Positions 35,494 through 43,782 of a stretch of DNA of 43,782 nucleotides are shown in pieces. The notes under the pieces were generated by a model. It did not search any database and was not told where the DNA came from. It saw only the letters and a program-made list of their open reading frames with translations. Every line of letters begins with the position of its first letter. The stretch's first letter is position 1. This DNA is from Bacteroidales bacterium (GTDB lineage Bacteria > Bacteroidota > Bacteroidia > Bacteroidales > F082): NCBI GenBank assembly GCA_016284305.1, contig JAEEON010000054.1, forward strand, positions 1-43,782, read 5' to 3'. A program made the translations under genes and the position numbers.

Positions 35494-36560
35494 AGGAATA
35501 CACGGCCATAGGACTCATGTCGGGCAGTTCGCTCGACGGCCTCGACATCGTGCTGACCCGACTGGTCAGCGATGAGGGACGTTATCATTACACCATCTTG
35601 AACTCTGTGACCATGCCTTATCCTGAGGCATGGAAGGCTCGTTTGGCGGAAGCTTTCCACCATCGGCCCGAGGAGTTAGGGGCACTCGACAAAGACTATG
35701 GTGAATATCTTGGAGAGTGTGTGAACGAGTTTGTGAGGCAAACCGGGGCTCATCCCGACTTTGTCGCCTCGCATGGGCACACCATCTTCCATCAGCCAGA
35801 GCGGCGATATACCTTGCAGGTTGGCGATGGCAGAGCCATCGCCAACCGTTGCGGACTCCTCACCGTCAACGACTTCCGCAGCGAAGACGTCAGCAAAGGC
35901 GGACAAGGAGCACCCTTGGTACCCATCGGTGACCGTCTCCTCTTCAGTGACTACGACAGCTGCCTCAACATCGGCGGCATCGCCAACGTATCCTATGAAA
36001 CCGATGGACGGCGCATCGCCTACGACATCTGCATCGCCAACCAAGCGCTCAACGAACTCGCCCAACGCGAAGGCTTGGCGTTCGACAAAGATGGAGCCCT
36101 CGCCCGTAGCGGAAAAGTCAACTTCTCCCTACTGGAAACCCTCAACAGCCAGGACTACTATCGTCAACAGCCTCCAAAATCGTTGGGACGCGAGTTTTTT
36201 GAGACCCACCAGCGACCTCTACTCACTGGTGACAGCACCGCCAACCTGCTGGCCACCTTCACGGAACATATCGCCATCCAGATCGGGCAAGCCCTCCACG
36301 CACAGCCTCAAGGAAAACTTTTGGCTACAGGCGGTGGAGCCCTAAACGCTTATCTCATCGAACGCATACAGCATCACACCCACCAGCAAGTCATCGTCCC
36401 CGACCGTCAAACCGTTGAATATAAGGAGGCCTTGATCTTCGCCCTGCTAGGCCTGCTGCGGTTGGAAGGACAAACCAATGTGCTCTGTTCGGTGACAGGG
36501 GCACCCAACGACAGCTGCAGCGGAAGGATTTGGAGGCCCAATGACCCGCATCAACAATAA
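35490..36560 (+). CDS. anmK: Anhydro-N-acetylmuramic acid kinase AnmK
   Basis: The 356-residue enzyme hydrolyses the 1,6-anhydro ring and phosphorylates the product to MurNAc 6-phosphate, recycling peptidoglycan fragments. The N-terminal GLMSGSSLDGLDIV (8-21) is the AnmK signature and ATP-phosphate loop, followed by GHTIFHQP, VNDFRSEDVSKGGQGAPLVP (near 128-147) and CLNIGGIANVSY (158-169); the C-terminal LATGGGALNAYL binds ATP. It is slightly shorter than E. coli AnmK. The start overlaps the murF stop by 4 bases, joining peptidoglycan synthesis and recycling in one transcript. A 57-base gap separates it from exbB. Confidence 0.95.
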   Translation: MKEYTAIGLMSGSSLDGLDIVLTRLVSDEGRYHYTILNSVTMPYPEAWKARLAEAFHHRPEELGALDKDYGEYLGECVNEFVRQTGAHPDFVASHGHTIFHQPERRYTLQVGDGRAIANRCGLLTVNDFRSEDVSKGGQGAPLVPIGDRLLFSDYDSCLNIGGIANVSYETDGRRIAYDICIANQALNELAQREGLAFDKDGALARSGKVNFSLLETLNSQDYYRQQPPKSLGREFFETHQRPLLTGDSTANLLATFTEHIAIQIGQALHAQPQGKLLATGGGALNAYLIERIQHHTHQQVIVPDRQTVEYKEALIFALLGLLRLEGQTNVLCSVTGAPNDSCSGRIWRPNDPHQQ

Positions 36561-36617
36561 TTTGGTACGATTTTAGTTATTAATAAACTTTTTGTGAAAC
36601 ATTAAAAACAGTAGTAT

Positions 36618-37265
36618 ATGCCAGATCCTATTCAAGCCACTGAAATCAAGCTCTCCATCCTCGACCTCGCCATGAAAGGCGGATGGATCATGCTCGTCCT
36701 AGCCATTCTTTCCGTCATTGCCGTTTACATCTTCATCGAGCGTTTCATCGTGGTGAAGCGCGCCTCGAAGTACGACAAGAGTTTCATGGAACGCATCCGT
36801 GAATACATGAAAGAAGGTCGCATCGACAACGCCAAGGCGCTTTGCCACGGCAGCGACTCCCCCATCGCGAGGATGATCGAGAAAGGTCTGTCGCGCATCG
36901 GTCGTCCGCTGAACGACATCAACACCGCCATCGAGAACGTGGGCACCATCGAGGTCGCCAAGTTGGAGAAGGGTGTCACCCTGCTTTCCATGATCGCCAG
37001 TGCTGCCCCGATGATCGGTTTCTTGGGTACCGTCACTGGTATGATCCGTGCCTTCTACAACATGTCGATGGCCGGAAACAACATCGACATCGAGTTGCTC
37101 TCTTCGGGCATCTATGAGGCCATGGTGACCACCGTGGGTGGTTTGATCGTAGGCATCATCGCCTACCTCTTCTACACCATCATAGTAGCCCGGATCCAGA
37201 ACGTCGTCAACCTCCTTGAGGCAACCGCTACCGAGTTCATGGATGTCCTCAACGAGCCGGCTTAA
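36618..37265 (+). CDS. exbB: ExbB/TolQ/MotA-family proton channel protein
   Basis: The 215-residue inner-membrane protein has the ExbB layout: a first helix at about 22-40, a cytoplasmic region with the conserved IARMIEKGLSRIG and LEKGVTLLSMIASAAPMIGFLGTVTGMI (118-142, second helix), and a third helix at about 168-190 preceded by EAMVTTVGGLIVGI. With ExbD it uses the proton-motive force to drive a TonB-type protein. The exbD and tonB-like genes follow directly, so a TonB-ExbBD function is more likely than Tol-Pal or motility, though the family alone does not decide. The 57-base upstream gap has no clear TAnnTTTG box. Confidence 0.93.
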   Translation: MPDPIQATEIKLSILDLAMKGGWIMLVLAILSVIAVYIFIERFIVVKRASKYDKSFMERIREYMKEGRIDNAKALCHGSDSPIARMIEKGLSRIGRPLNDINTAIENVGTIEVAKLEKGVTLLSMIASAAPMIGFLGTVTGMIRAFYNMSMAGNNIDIELLSSGIYEAMVTTVGGLIVGIIAYLFYTIIVARIQNVVNLLEATATEFMDVLNEPA

Positions 37266-37283
37266 CCTTTAAAACGCGACACC

Positions 37284-37697
37284 ATGGCTATCAAAACCCG
37301 TAATAAAATCGGCGTCAGCTTCAATTCCTCGTCCATGTCGGACCTGGTATTCCTGCTGTTGATCTTCTTCATGCTGACTTCGACCTTAGTGGCGCCAAAT
37401 GCCATCAAGCTCATGTTGCCTTCGAGCAGCAGCAAGACCATGGCCAAGCAGACCGTCACCGTCTATATCAACGACCTCTACCAATACTATGTGGAAGAGA
37501 CTCCCGTACCCGACGATGAGCTGGGTAGTGCCATCAACACTCTAATTGCCGGACAAGCCGATGCCACCATCGTGCTTCGTTCCGACAAGTCTGTTCCTGT
37601 ACAATATGTCGTCAACGTCATCGATGCTGTAAACGACATCAACAACGCCACTCAACAGAACCACAAGGTCATCCTGGCCACATCACCAAAGAAATGA
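37284..37697 (+). CDS. exbD: ExbD/TolR-family protein
   Basis: The 137-residue protein has a short cytoplasmic tail, one membrane helix (about 19-37) carrying the essential proton-binding aspartate (Asp20 in SMSDLVFLLLIFFM), and a periplasmic domain with VLRSDKSVPVQYVVNVIDAV near the end (107-126). This is the standard ExbD size and layout. It starts 18 bases after exbB and its stop overlaps the tonB-like ATG by 4 bases. It forms the motor with ExbB. Many Bacteroidetes encode two ExbD copies in a row; only one is here. Confidence 0.93.
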   Translation: MAIKTRNKIGVSFNSSSMSDLVFLLLIFFMLTSTLVAPNAIKLMLPSSSSKTMAKQTVTVYINDLYQYYVEETPVPDDELGSAINTLIAGQADATIVLRSDKSVPVQYVVNVIDAVNDINNATQQNHKVILATSPKK

Positions 37698-38488
37698 GTA
37701 ACGAAAGAAAAGATAAGACCATAGCCACTGTCGGGACCATATTGGTTCACGCCTTGATTCTGTTGGCCCTCTTCTTCATGGCCTTCCGAACGCCGTTGCC
37801 ACTGCCTGGCGAGGAAGGCGTGGAGGTGGATCTGGGCATGTACAACCAAGGCATGGGGCTCGTTCAACCTGACAAGCCGGCTATTCCTGAACAATCCACA
37901 CCTCCCAAACCGGAAGAGGACGAGTCGGTGAAAAGCAAGGATGAGGTGGTCACCGAAGACAACGAAGAGGTGCCTTCCATCAAGAAAGAAAAGGAGAAAG
38001 AGAAGAAAGAGAATGAAGTCAAGCCGAAAGAGAAGCCTGAGGTGACTCCCAAAGAGACACCGCAACAGACGGTGAACCCCAGGGCCTTGTTCAAAGGCAA
38101 GGACAAAGCACAGGACGGAGGCTCGGAGGGCATCACCGGACAACCTGGTGACCAAGGCAACCCCAACGGCTTGAAGGATATCAAGAAATACGATGGCCAA
38201 GGCGGCAAAGGCAACGGACTGGGCTACGACCTCGGTGGACGTGGCGCCAAGTCGCTGCAACGTCCTTCGGAGGACTTCCCCGAGGAAGGCCATATCGTCG
38301 TGGAGATTTATGTCGATCGTCAAGGCAACGTCATCCGGACCAACATCACCAAAGGCACTGACATCGCCAACGCCGAGATGCGCGAGATGGCTCTGGAAGC
38401 CGCACGTCGCTCCAAGTTCGCTCCCGACCCCAACGCCCCAGAAGAACAAAAAGGAACCATCACTTACAACTTCGTCAAAAAGCACTAA
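37694..38488 (+). CDS. TonB-like energy transducer
   Basis: The 264-residue protein has an N-terminal membrane helix (about 12-30, HALILLALFFMAF), a long Pro/Glu/Lys-rich spacer (about 55-130, including runs of KE and KPEV) that can span the periplasm, a Gly-rich stretch, and a C-terminal TonB-like domain (about 193-262) with EGHIVVEIYVDRQGNVIRTNI and a closing beta strand. TonB passes energy from ExbB/ExbD to outer-membrane receptors. It overlaps exbD by 4 bases and is followed 10 bases later by folC, an arrangement common in Bacteroidales. It may serve a dedicated set of receptors since these genomes usually hold several tonB genes. Confidence 0.88.
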   Translation: MSNERKDKTIATVGTILVHALILLALFFMAFRTPLPLPGEEGVEVDLGMYNQGMGLVQPDKPAIPEQSTPPKPEEDESVKSKDEVVTEDNEEVPSIKKEKEKEKKENEVKPKEKPEVTPKETPQQTVNPRALFKGKDKAQDGGSEGITGQPGDQGNPNGLKDIKKYDGQGGKGNGLGYDLGGRGAKSLQRPSEDFPEEGHIVVEIYVDRQGNVIRTNITKGTDIANAEMREMALEAARRSKFAPDPNAPEEQKGTITYNFVKKH

Positions 38489-38498
38489 CAACCTCACC

Positions 38499-39785
38499 AT
38501 GACCTACCAAGAAACCCTCGATTGGATGTTCAACAAGCTGCCCATGTACCAACGCATCGGCGGCGCGGCCTACAAAGCCGACCTAAACAACACCATCACC
38601 TTGCTTCAACTGCTGGACAACCCGCACCGCAAGTTCAAATCCATCCATGTTGCCGGCACCAATGGCAAAGGCTCTACCGCCCATATGCTGGCTTCCATCT
38701 TCCAAGAGGCAGGGTTCAAGACGGGTCTTTATACTTCACCCCATCTTCGGGACTTCAGGGAACGCATCCGCATCAATGGAGAGATGATCCCACAAGAAAA
38801 TGTCGTAAGTTTCATTGAACGTCACCAACCCGAGTTTGAGAAGATCGGGCTCTCCTTCTTCGAGATGACCGTGGGCATGGCCTTCGACTATTTTGCCAAC
38901 GAACATGTCGATATCGCCATCGTGGAGGTAGGCATGGGGGGACGACTCGACTCCACCAACCTCATCACGCCTGAGCTGAGTGTCATCACCAACATAGGCT
39001 TAGACCATGTTCAGTTTTTGGGTGATACTCTCGAGAAGATTGCGGGTGAGAAGGCAGGGATCATCAAAGAGAACATTCCCGTAGTCATCGGTGAGACTCA
39101 AGACGAGACCCACAAAGTCTTTGAGGACAAGGCTCATCAATGCCACAGTCCTATTTACTTCGCTGACCAAATCTTTGACTGCGACAAAATCCATATCGAG
39201 TCGAATGTAATTCAAGAATACGACATCTGGAAAAACAACGAGCTCTATCTTGAGGCCTGTGAGATTCCGCTGATGGGCAATTACCAGAAGAAAAACCTCA
39301 CCACAGTTGCTTGTGCTATCGACTTGCTTCGAGAGAAGTTCGAGATCTCCGACGAGGACATCCGTGATGGCATCGCCAACGTCATCCGCAACACCCATCT
39401 CATGGGAAGGTGGCAGATCCTCAACGACGATCCGCTCACCATTGCCGACACCGGTCACAACGTCGATGGCATCCGTGAAGTCATTAGCCAACTCAACGAG
39501 ATGAGCTACGACAAGCTCCATTTCGTCATTGGCATGGTCAACGACAAAGACATCGACCACGTCCTTCAACTGCTGCCCCACCATTGCGAGTATTATTTCT
39601 GCAAAGCCGATATCCCACGTGGTCTCGATGCCAAGATCTTGGCTGACAAGGCGTTCGAGTTGGGGCTACGAGGCAAGGTATATGACTCGGTACGCGATGC
39701 CTATCAGTCGGCTGTAAATGCAGCTCGGTTTGACGATGTGGTATTTGTGGGAGGATCCAATTTCATTGTTGCAGAAGTGGTGTGA
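38499..39785 (+). CDS. folC: Folylpolyglutamate synthase/dihydrofolate synthase FolC
   Basis: The 428-residue Mur-ligase-like enzyme adds glutamate to dihydropteroate and/or folates. The start is the ATG at 38499 (MTYQETLDWM); an open frame extends 102 codons upstream but only inside the tonB-like gene. The ATP loop VAGTNGKGSTAHML (51-64) is the FolC form, followed by TSPHLRDFRERIRING, EVGMGGRLDSTN (near 144-155), NIGLDHVQFLGDTLE and, in the C-terminal domain, DTGHNVDGI and GMVNDKDI. Length is normal. It starts 10 bases after the tonB-like gene; its last bases carry the predicted tamL promoter. Confidence 0.94.
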   Translation: MTYQETLDWMFNKLPMYQRIGGAAYKADLNNTITLLQLLDNPHRKFKSIHVAGTNGKGSTAHMLASIFQEAGFKTGLYTSPHLRDFRERIRINGEMIPQENVVSFIERHQPEFEKIGLSFFEMTVGMAFDYFANEHVDIAIVEVGMGGRLDSTNLITPELSVITNIGLDHVQFLGDTLEKIAGEKAGIIKENIPVVIGETQDETHKVFEDKAHQCHSPIYFADQIFDCDKIHIESNVIQEYDIWKNNELYLEACEIPLMGNYQKKNLTTVACAIDLLREKFEISDEDIRDGIANVIRNTHLMGRWQILNDDPLTIADTGHNVDGIREVISQLNEMSYDKLHFVIGMVNDKDIDHVLQLLPHHCEYYFCKADIPRGLDAKILADKAFELGLRGKVYDSVRDAYQSAVNAARFDDVVFVGGSNFIVAEVV

Positions 39786-39799
39786 TTTGTTTACTTTTG
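39768..39799 (+). promoter_or_regulatory. Promoter of tamL overlapping the end of folC
   Basis: TACTTTTG at 39792-39799 matches TAnnTTTG and a GTTG at 39768-39771 lies 20 bases upstream, close to the Bacteroidetes -33/-7 arrangement. The -33 element is inside folC. Transcription would start near 39806, leaving only about 13 nt before the tamL TTG start. Confidence 0.55.
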
Positions 39800-39818
39800 C
39801 AAAAAAATTCGGCTCCCC

Positions 39819-42167
39819 TTGCAAAAGAAACACATTAATATCATCATTGGCCTAGTCATCGCAACACTCTTGTCGTCGTGTTCGGTCAGGCGTTTTGTAC
39901 CCGAGGGGAAGCATTTCTTGGACGAAAACAAGGTTGTCATCAAGAACAAGCCCGTTGAGTTCACAAAGTCGGATGTCAGCACTTACATCATCCAAAAGCC
40001 TTTTTTCAAGACAAAACTCAGCAGTCACAACCCTGTCAAGACCTATTACCGAGCCCAGCGTCATCCCAAAAACAGGTTTCTTCAATGGATGAACCGCCAT
40101 GTCGGAGAGGAACCCGAGTACTTCGATCCTGAGTTGGCATACCAATCCACACAGCAAATCGAGCAGTATCTTGACAACCGAGGCTATTTCAACTCGAAAG
40201 TCACGGTTGAAACCAAGGTGTCCAAACGCAGGCGCAAACGGCATCTGATTCGGGCCATCTATACCATCGAAGCCGCCGAGCCCTATCGTATAAGCAAGAT
40301 AAATTACCAAATCGAGGACACGGTCATCGCGCGTTCCTTGCAACGCATTGAACAGCGTTTCCCTGCCAAGGAAGGTGACATCTATAATGCTTACACCTTA
40401 GACAATCAGCGCACCATGATCACCGACTTCCTTCGCAACACAGGCTATTACTATTTCACCAAGGACTACATCACCTACGAAGTGGACAGCAGTTTCAACA
40501 ACCACACGTTGGAGGTGACAATGAAAATTGCCAACGCAAAGGACAAGAAGACCAACAAGACCCATCCGCACAAGCGCTACTACATCAACAATATCAACAT
40601 CTACCCCGACCACTCGCCGTTCTTAGTCAACGCTCCCTATACTGACAGCACGACCATCTCATTCTCAAACAACTTCCGCAACATTCCCAACACGTTGCAT
40701 TTCTACTTTCACAACAAACCCTACATTCGTCCCAGCACATTCTCCCAAATCATCCAAATTTATCAAGGCCGTCCCTATCGTCAGCAACTGGTAAGTCAGA
40801 CCTATAGTGCCCTGTCGAGTTTGAAGATCATCAGCAGCTCTTCCATTGAGTTCGACACCGTTCCCAGTCCGAACGACACCTTGAACCTGCTTGACTGCAA
40901 CATCATGCTTCGACGGAACAACTTCCACTCCATCAAGCTACAAGCCGAAGGCACCAACTCGGGAGGCGACTTGGGTATCAGTGGAAGCATCACTTATACC
41001 AACAAGAACATCTTCCATGGCAGCGAGTCACTTTTACTTAGCGTCAAAGGAGGGTTGGAAGCGCAAGAGATTACCGACATGTTCCAGATAGAGCAGTCTG
41101 ACCGCTCCGTTTTTAACACCAGCGAATTGATTTTCACCTCCAGTCTGAACATCCCTAGGTTCCTCAGTCCCTTCCCTCTGAAGACCTTCGTGCGTGACTA
41201 TCAGCCGAAGACCACATTCTCGTTAGGAGGAAGCGTGCAAGTACGTTATGCCTATTCGCGATACATCTCCATGGGCACTTTCGGTTATGACTGGAAGGCT
41301 AATCCACGTCTGCAGTTTATCGTCACTCCTTTTTACCTAAACTTCGTCAAAGTCAACCCCATTCCAGAGTTCCAGGCTTTGCTCGACCAAGAGAGCAACC
41401 AACGATTGAAGAACCAATATACCAACCACTTGATTTACGGTGGACGTTACTCCGTCATCTATAACACGCAGAATATCAATCGCACTGGTAACTACATCTA
41501 CCTTCGGGGCAACCTTGAATCGAGCGGTGGTCTCGTTTCGCTGTTCAATGGCACTCGCCTACTCACAGACAGTGACAACCATCATGAGCTCTTTGGTATT
41601 CGTTATGCGCAATATATCCGAGCCGACATCGATTTCCGACAGTACATTCGACTAGGTGACAAGAGTATGCTCGTCTTCCGTCAACTCATCGGTGCGGGCA
41701 TCCCTTACGGCAACTCATACGACATGCCTTTTGAGCGTTGTTTCTATTCCGGAGGTTCTACCGGGATGCGTGCTTGGGATTATCGCAAACTGGGTCCTGG
41801 AGCCTATGTCCCCACCGATGAGAACGTGAACATCGAACGTATCGGCGACTTGCAATTGGAACTCAACGCCGAGCTTCGTTTCCCCATACGCAAATCGATG
41901 AATGGAGCCTTGTTTATGGATGCGGGCAATATTTGGAACTATCACGCCAACGACTTGCTTCCCAATGGGGAGTTCCACTTCAACACCTTCTACAACCAGC
42001 TCGCCATTGACGCCGGCTTTGGAGTCCGTTTCGACTTCAACATTGCCGTAATCCGCATCGACGCCGCTTTACCCATCCGTTACCCCTATCCCAATGAGTT
42101 TGGAAAGCATTGGCGAACCGACATCATGGACACTCATTTCGTCTTCAATATCGGCTATCCATTCTAA
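39819..42167 (+). CDS. tamL: Translocation and assembly module lipoprotein TamL (BamA/TamA superfamily)
   Basis: The 782-residue protein is an Omp85-family outer-membrane assembly factor. It starts at a TTG (39819); no ATG or GTG lies between the in-frame stop at 39783 and the signal sequence. The signal has a lipobox LSSC (Cys21), the feature that sets Bacteroidetes TamL apart from TamA. POTRA-type repeats occupy roughly 30-370 (beginning RRFVPEGKHFLDENKV), and the barrel fills the rest, with FYSGGSTGMRAWDYRKLGPG (near 640-660) holding the conserved GGxxxxRxW variant of the Omp85 loop, and the terminal strand ending HFVFNIGYPF, a barrel-type C-terminal Phe. It is followed 3 bases later by a helicase gene. 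TamL works with TamB in exporting outer-membrane components; tamB is not in this window. Confidence 0.9.
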   Translation: MQKKHINIIIGLVIATLLSSCSVRRFVPEGKHFLDENKVVIKNKPVEFTKSDVSTYIIQKPFFKTKLSSHNPVKTYYRAQRHPKNRFLQWMNRHVGEEPEYFDPELAYQSTQQIEQYLDNRGYFNSKVTVETKVSKRRRKRHLIRAIYTIEAAEPYRISKINYQIEDTVIARSLQRIEQRFPAKEGDIYNAYTLDNQRTMITDFLRNTGYYYFTKDYITYEVDSSFNNHTLEVTMKIANAKDKKTNKTHPHKRYYINNINIYPDHSPFLVNAPYTDSTTISFSNNFRNIPNTLHFYFHNKPYIRPSTFSQIIQIYQGRPYRQQLVSQTYSALSSLKIISSSSIEFDTVPSPNDTLNLLDCNIMLRRNNFHSIKLQAEGTNSGGDLGISGSITYTNKNIFHGSESLLLSVKGGLEAQEITDMFQIEQSDRSVFNTSELIFTSSLNIPRFLSPFPLKTFVRDYQPKTTFSLGGSVQVRYAYSRYISMGTFGYDWKANPRLQFIVTPFYLNFVKVNPIPEFQALLDQESNQRLKNQYTNHLIYGGRYSVIYNTQNINRTGNYIYLRGNLESSGGLVSLFNGTRLLTDSDNHHELFGIRYAQYIRADIDFRQYIRLGDKSMLVFRQLIGAGIPYGNSYDMPFERCFYSGGSTGMRAWDYRKLGPGAYVPTDENVNIERIGDLQLELNAELRFPIRKSMNGALFMDAGNIWNYHANDLLPNGEFHFNTFYNQLAIDAGFGVRFDFNIAVIRIDAALPIRYPYPNEFGKHWRTDIMDTHFVFNIGYPF

Positions 42168-42170
42168 ATC

Positions 42171-43586
42171 ATGAACAGGGAGGAACTCTTCGACCGATTG
42201 CTTGACGCCTTCGGCTTTCCACCTACGGAAGGTCAAGCTGCGGTGTTATATCATCTCTCTGCATTTCTCCTTTCAAAAAAACAACATCCTGCATACATCC
42301 TTCGTGGATATGCTGGTACGGGAAAAACCACTTTGGTACGTGCACTGGTTAACGTGTTACCCGCATTAGGGATGAGCCAAGTGATGATGGCTCCTACGGG
42401 AAGGGCAGCCAAGGTGCTAAGCAACTACACCAACAGCTTTGCTTCTACAATTCACAAGAAGATCTACCAGGTGGTCAGCCTCCCTGATGGAAGCATGAGG
42501 ATGGTAAGGGCAGAGAACAAGCACAAAGACACCGTCTTTATCGTTGACGAGGCCTCGATGATTGGCATGGAACGCGATTTTGGGAGGAAGAGTTTGCTTG
42601 ACGACCTACTCAACTATGTCTATAGCGGAGAGAACTGTCGCCTGTTGCTTATCGGCGACACGGCCCAGCTGCCTCCAGTAGGCAATGAGGAGAGTCTCGC
42701 CCTCGACATCGACTATCTTCGCAGCGAGTTCCCTCTGACCATCGCCACTTACGAACTCACCGAGGTGAAGCGACAGGCATTGTTGTCAGGCATTTTGTAC
42801 AATGCCACGGCCTTGCGCGAACTGCTGACAGAGGACAGGAGTTCCTATTCTCTGCCGATCTTTGACCTTTGCTTTGACGACACCACCAAGATCGATCCCG
42901 AGACCTTCGAGGAACTGTTACATCAGACTTTCGATGCCGACAACGAGCATGACTCCGTCATCATTTGCAAGTCGAACAAGCGGGCCAACCTCTTCAACCA
43001 AGCCATTCGCAGCAGGATTCTCAACATTGAGGGAGAGATTGCCACGGGCGACCTCTTGATGGTAGTGAAGAACAACTATTATTGGGCAGATGGCAACAAG
43101 GAGATTCGTTTCATCGCCAATGGAGACTTGGCTGAGATCAAGAAGATTGTACGTTATGAAGAGATGTATGGTTTTCGATTCGCTGACGTGGCATTGTCGT
43201 TTCCCGACTATCCTGAGGCGCCCACTTTTGATGTGAAGATCCTGCTTGACACGTTGAACAGCAACAGTGCTTCTTTGACGGAGGAGGAGAGCATGAAGTT
43301 GAGGATGGCTATCGAGGAAGATTACATGGACATCCCGAATCGGAGGGAGCGATACAAGGAGATGAAGAAGAACGCTTGGTTCAACGCCTTGCAGGTAAAG
43401 TTTGCTTATGCCTTGACATGTCACAAGACGCAAGGTGGCCAATGGAGGAACGTATTTGTAGATTCGTCATTGAATTTGAAGGACACTTTGGAGAAGGAGG
43501 ATCTACGATGGCTTTACACTGCGTTGACTCGAGCACAGGAGCGGTTGTATTTTGTTAATTTCAAGGAAGAGTTCTTTAGGAATTGA
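42171..43586 (+). CDS. RecD-like ATP-dependent DNA helicase (superfamily 1B)
   Basis: The 471-residue protein has the SF1 helicase motifs in order: motif I GYAGTGKTT (46-54), motif Ia APTGRAAKVL, motif II (Walker B) VFIVDEASM (near 122-130), motif III LIGDTAQLPPVG, then motif V/VI in ALTCHKTQGGQW (near 412-423) and YTALTRAQERLYFVN (near 450-464). This is the short RecD/AAA_30 + UvrD_C_2 type common in Bacteroidetes, not the longer RecD2 with an N-terminal extension. It unwinds DNA in repair or recombination; partners are not evident. It starts 3 bases after tamL and is the last gene before the repeats and the rRNA terminator. Confidence 0.88.
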   Translation: MNREELFDRLLDAFGFPPTEGQAAVLYHLSAFLLSKKQHPAYILRGYAGTGKTTLVRALVNVLPALGMSQVMMAPTGRAAKVLSNYTNSFASTIHKKIYQVVSLPDGSMRMVRAENKHKDTVFIVDEASMIGMERDFGRKSLLDDLLNYVYSGENCRLLLIGDTAQLPPVGNEESLALDIDYLRSEFPLTIATYELTEVKRQALLSGILYNATALRELLTEDRSSYSLPIFDLCFDDTTKIDPETFEELLHQTFDADNEHDSVIICKSNKRANLFNQAIRSRILNIEGEIATGDLLMVVKNNYYWADGNKEIRFIANGDLAEIKKIVRYEEMYGFRFADVALSFPDYPEAPTFDVKILLDTLNSNSASLTEEESMKLRMAIEEDYMDIPNRRERYKEMKKNAWFNALQVKFAYALTCHKTQGGQWRNVFVDSSLNLKDTLEKEDLRWLYTALTRAQERLYFVNFKEEFFRN

Positions 43587-43657
43587 AAGGTGAAAATTGA
43601 AAGGTGAAAGGTCTTGGGTCCGAAGGAATCTTTCAATTTTCACCTTTCAACTTTCAA
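43583..43657. repeat. Heptamer repeats forming a perfect 21-bp inverted repeat
   Basis: Four 7-bp units (TTGAAAG, GTGAAAA, TTGAAAG, GTGAAAG) run from 43583 to 43610, starting inside the helicase stop codon. The opposite strand order appears as CTTTCAA, TTTTCAC, CTTTCAA, CTTTCAA at 43630-43657. The first 21 bases (43583-43603) are perfectly complementary to 43630-43650, with a 26-base loop. The RNA would form a long AU-rich hairpin at the end of the helicase mRNA. Confidence 0.85.
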
Positions 43658-43661
43658 CTAA

Positions 43662-43693
43662 AAAAGCCCTCTCGCCAAGGGCGGAGGGCTTTT
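43662..43693. terminator. Bidirectional terminator of the rRNA operon and helicase gene
   Basis: A 10-bp stem (AAAAGCCCTC at 43662-43671 with GAGGGCTTTT at 43684-43693) continues, after one bulged T, into CGCC/GGCG around an AAG loop. On the minus strand the stem is followed by TTTTTT, as expected for the end of the rRNA operon; on the plus strand it ends in TTTT, which can also stop helicase transcripts. Confidence 0.9.
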
Positions 43694-43703
43694 CCATTAG
43701 GGG

Positions 43704-43782
<79 letters not shown>

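Noticed and set aside
37652..38500. Open frame of 282 codons on the minus strand with hydrophobic stretches
   Set aside because: It mirrors the Pro/Glu/Lys-rich spacer of the tonB-like gene; Leu/Phe runs arise from the antisense of Lys/Glu codons.

Overview
The window looks like a chromosomal segment of a Bacteroidales-type member of the Bacteroidetes. The evidence is type IX secretion (T9SS) genes (PorV, two PorU proteases, a GldJ-like lipoprotein), a secreted protein with a C-terminal T9SS sorting domain, TamL, promoters of the TAnnTTTG class, the rnfBCDGEA order with a preceding RseC gene, and the gldJ-murF neighbourhood. Nothing seen fixes the genus. No prophage, insertion sequence, tRNA or CRISPR array was recognised, and no gene looks broken. 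No gene-free stretch exceeds 300 bases.

Layout. 1-412 (minus): the 5' end of a secreted protein that runs off the left edge. 550-3108 (minus): GmhA-like isomerase, GT-B glycosyltransferase and a zinc-ribbon methyltransferase. 3218-6612 (plus): YfhO-family membrane protein and a GT2 glycosyltransferase. 6636-13785 (minus, transcribed right to left): YihY-family protein, polysaccharide flippase, then a tight four-gene phosphonate set: cytidylyltransferase/PEP mutase fusion, phosphonopyruvate decarboxylase, phosphonoacetaldehyde reductase and a LicD-family transferase. 13849-19429 (plus): RseC and a complete Rnf complex. 19482-24410 (plus): large T9SS cargo protein, a lipoprotein and an outer-membrane barrel. 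24459-32523 (minus): two tandem PorU paralogues and PorV. 32710-43586 (plus): GldJ-like lipoprotein, MurF, AnmK, ExbB, ExbD, TonB-like protein, FolC, TamL and a RecD-like helicase. The right edge cuts a minus-strand 5S rRNA, so an rRNA operon should lie to the right.

How it fits together. Roughly the first 12.5 kb is a surface-glycan locus. Its most interesting part is the phosphonate set. The enzymes present predict 2-hydroxyethylphosphonate (HEP), not aminoethylphosphonate, and activation of HEP as a CMP ester by the domain fused to the mutase, as in Fom1 of fosfomycin biosynthesis. Here, however, the set ends in a LicD-type transferase and sits beside a flippase, which suggests HEP decoration of a surface glycan. 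The rest is envelope biology: respiration-linked ion pumping (Rnf), T9SS export with an unusual tandem PorU pair, peptidoglycan synthesis and recycling, TonB energisation and outer-membrane assembly.

Other structure of note: tandem 7-bp repeats with different units at three intergenic sites (before rnfD, after rnfA, and as both arms of a perfect hairpin after the last gene), tandem -7 boxes before the phosphonate genes, and several predicted very short mRNA leaders. All functional calls are from reading the sequence; no database search was run.
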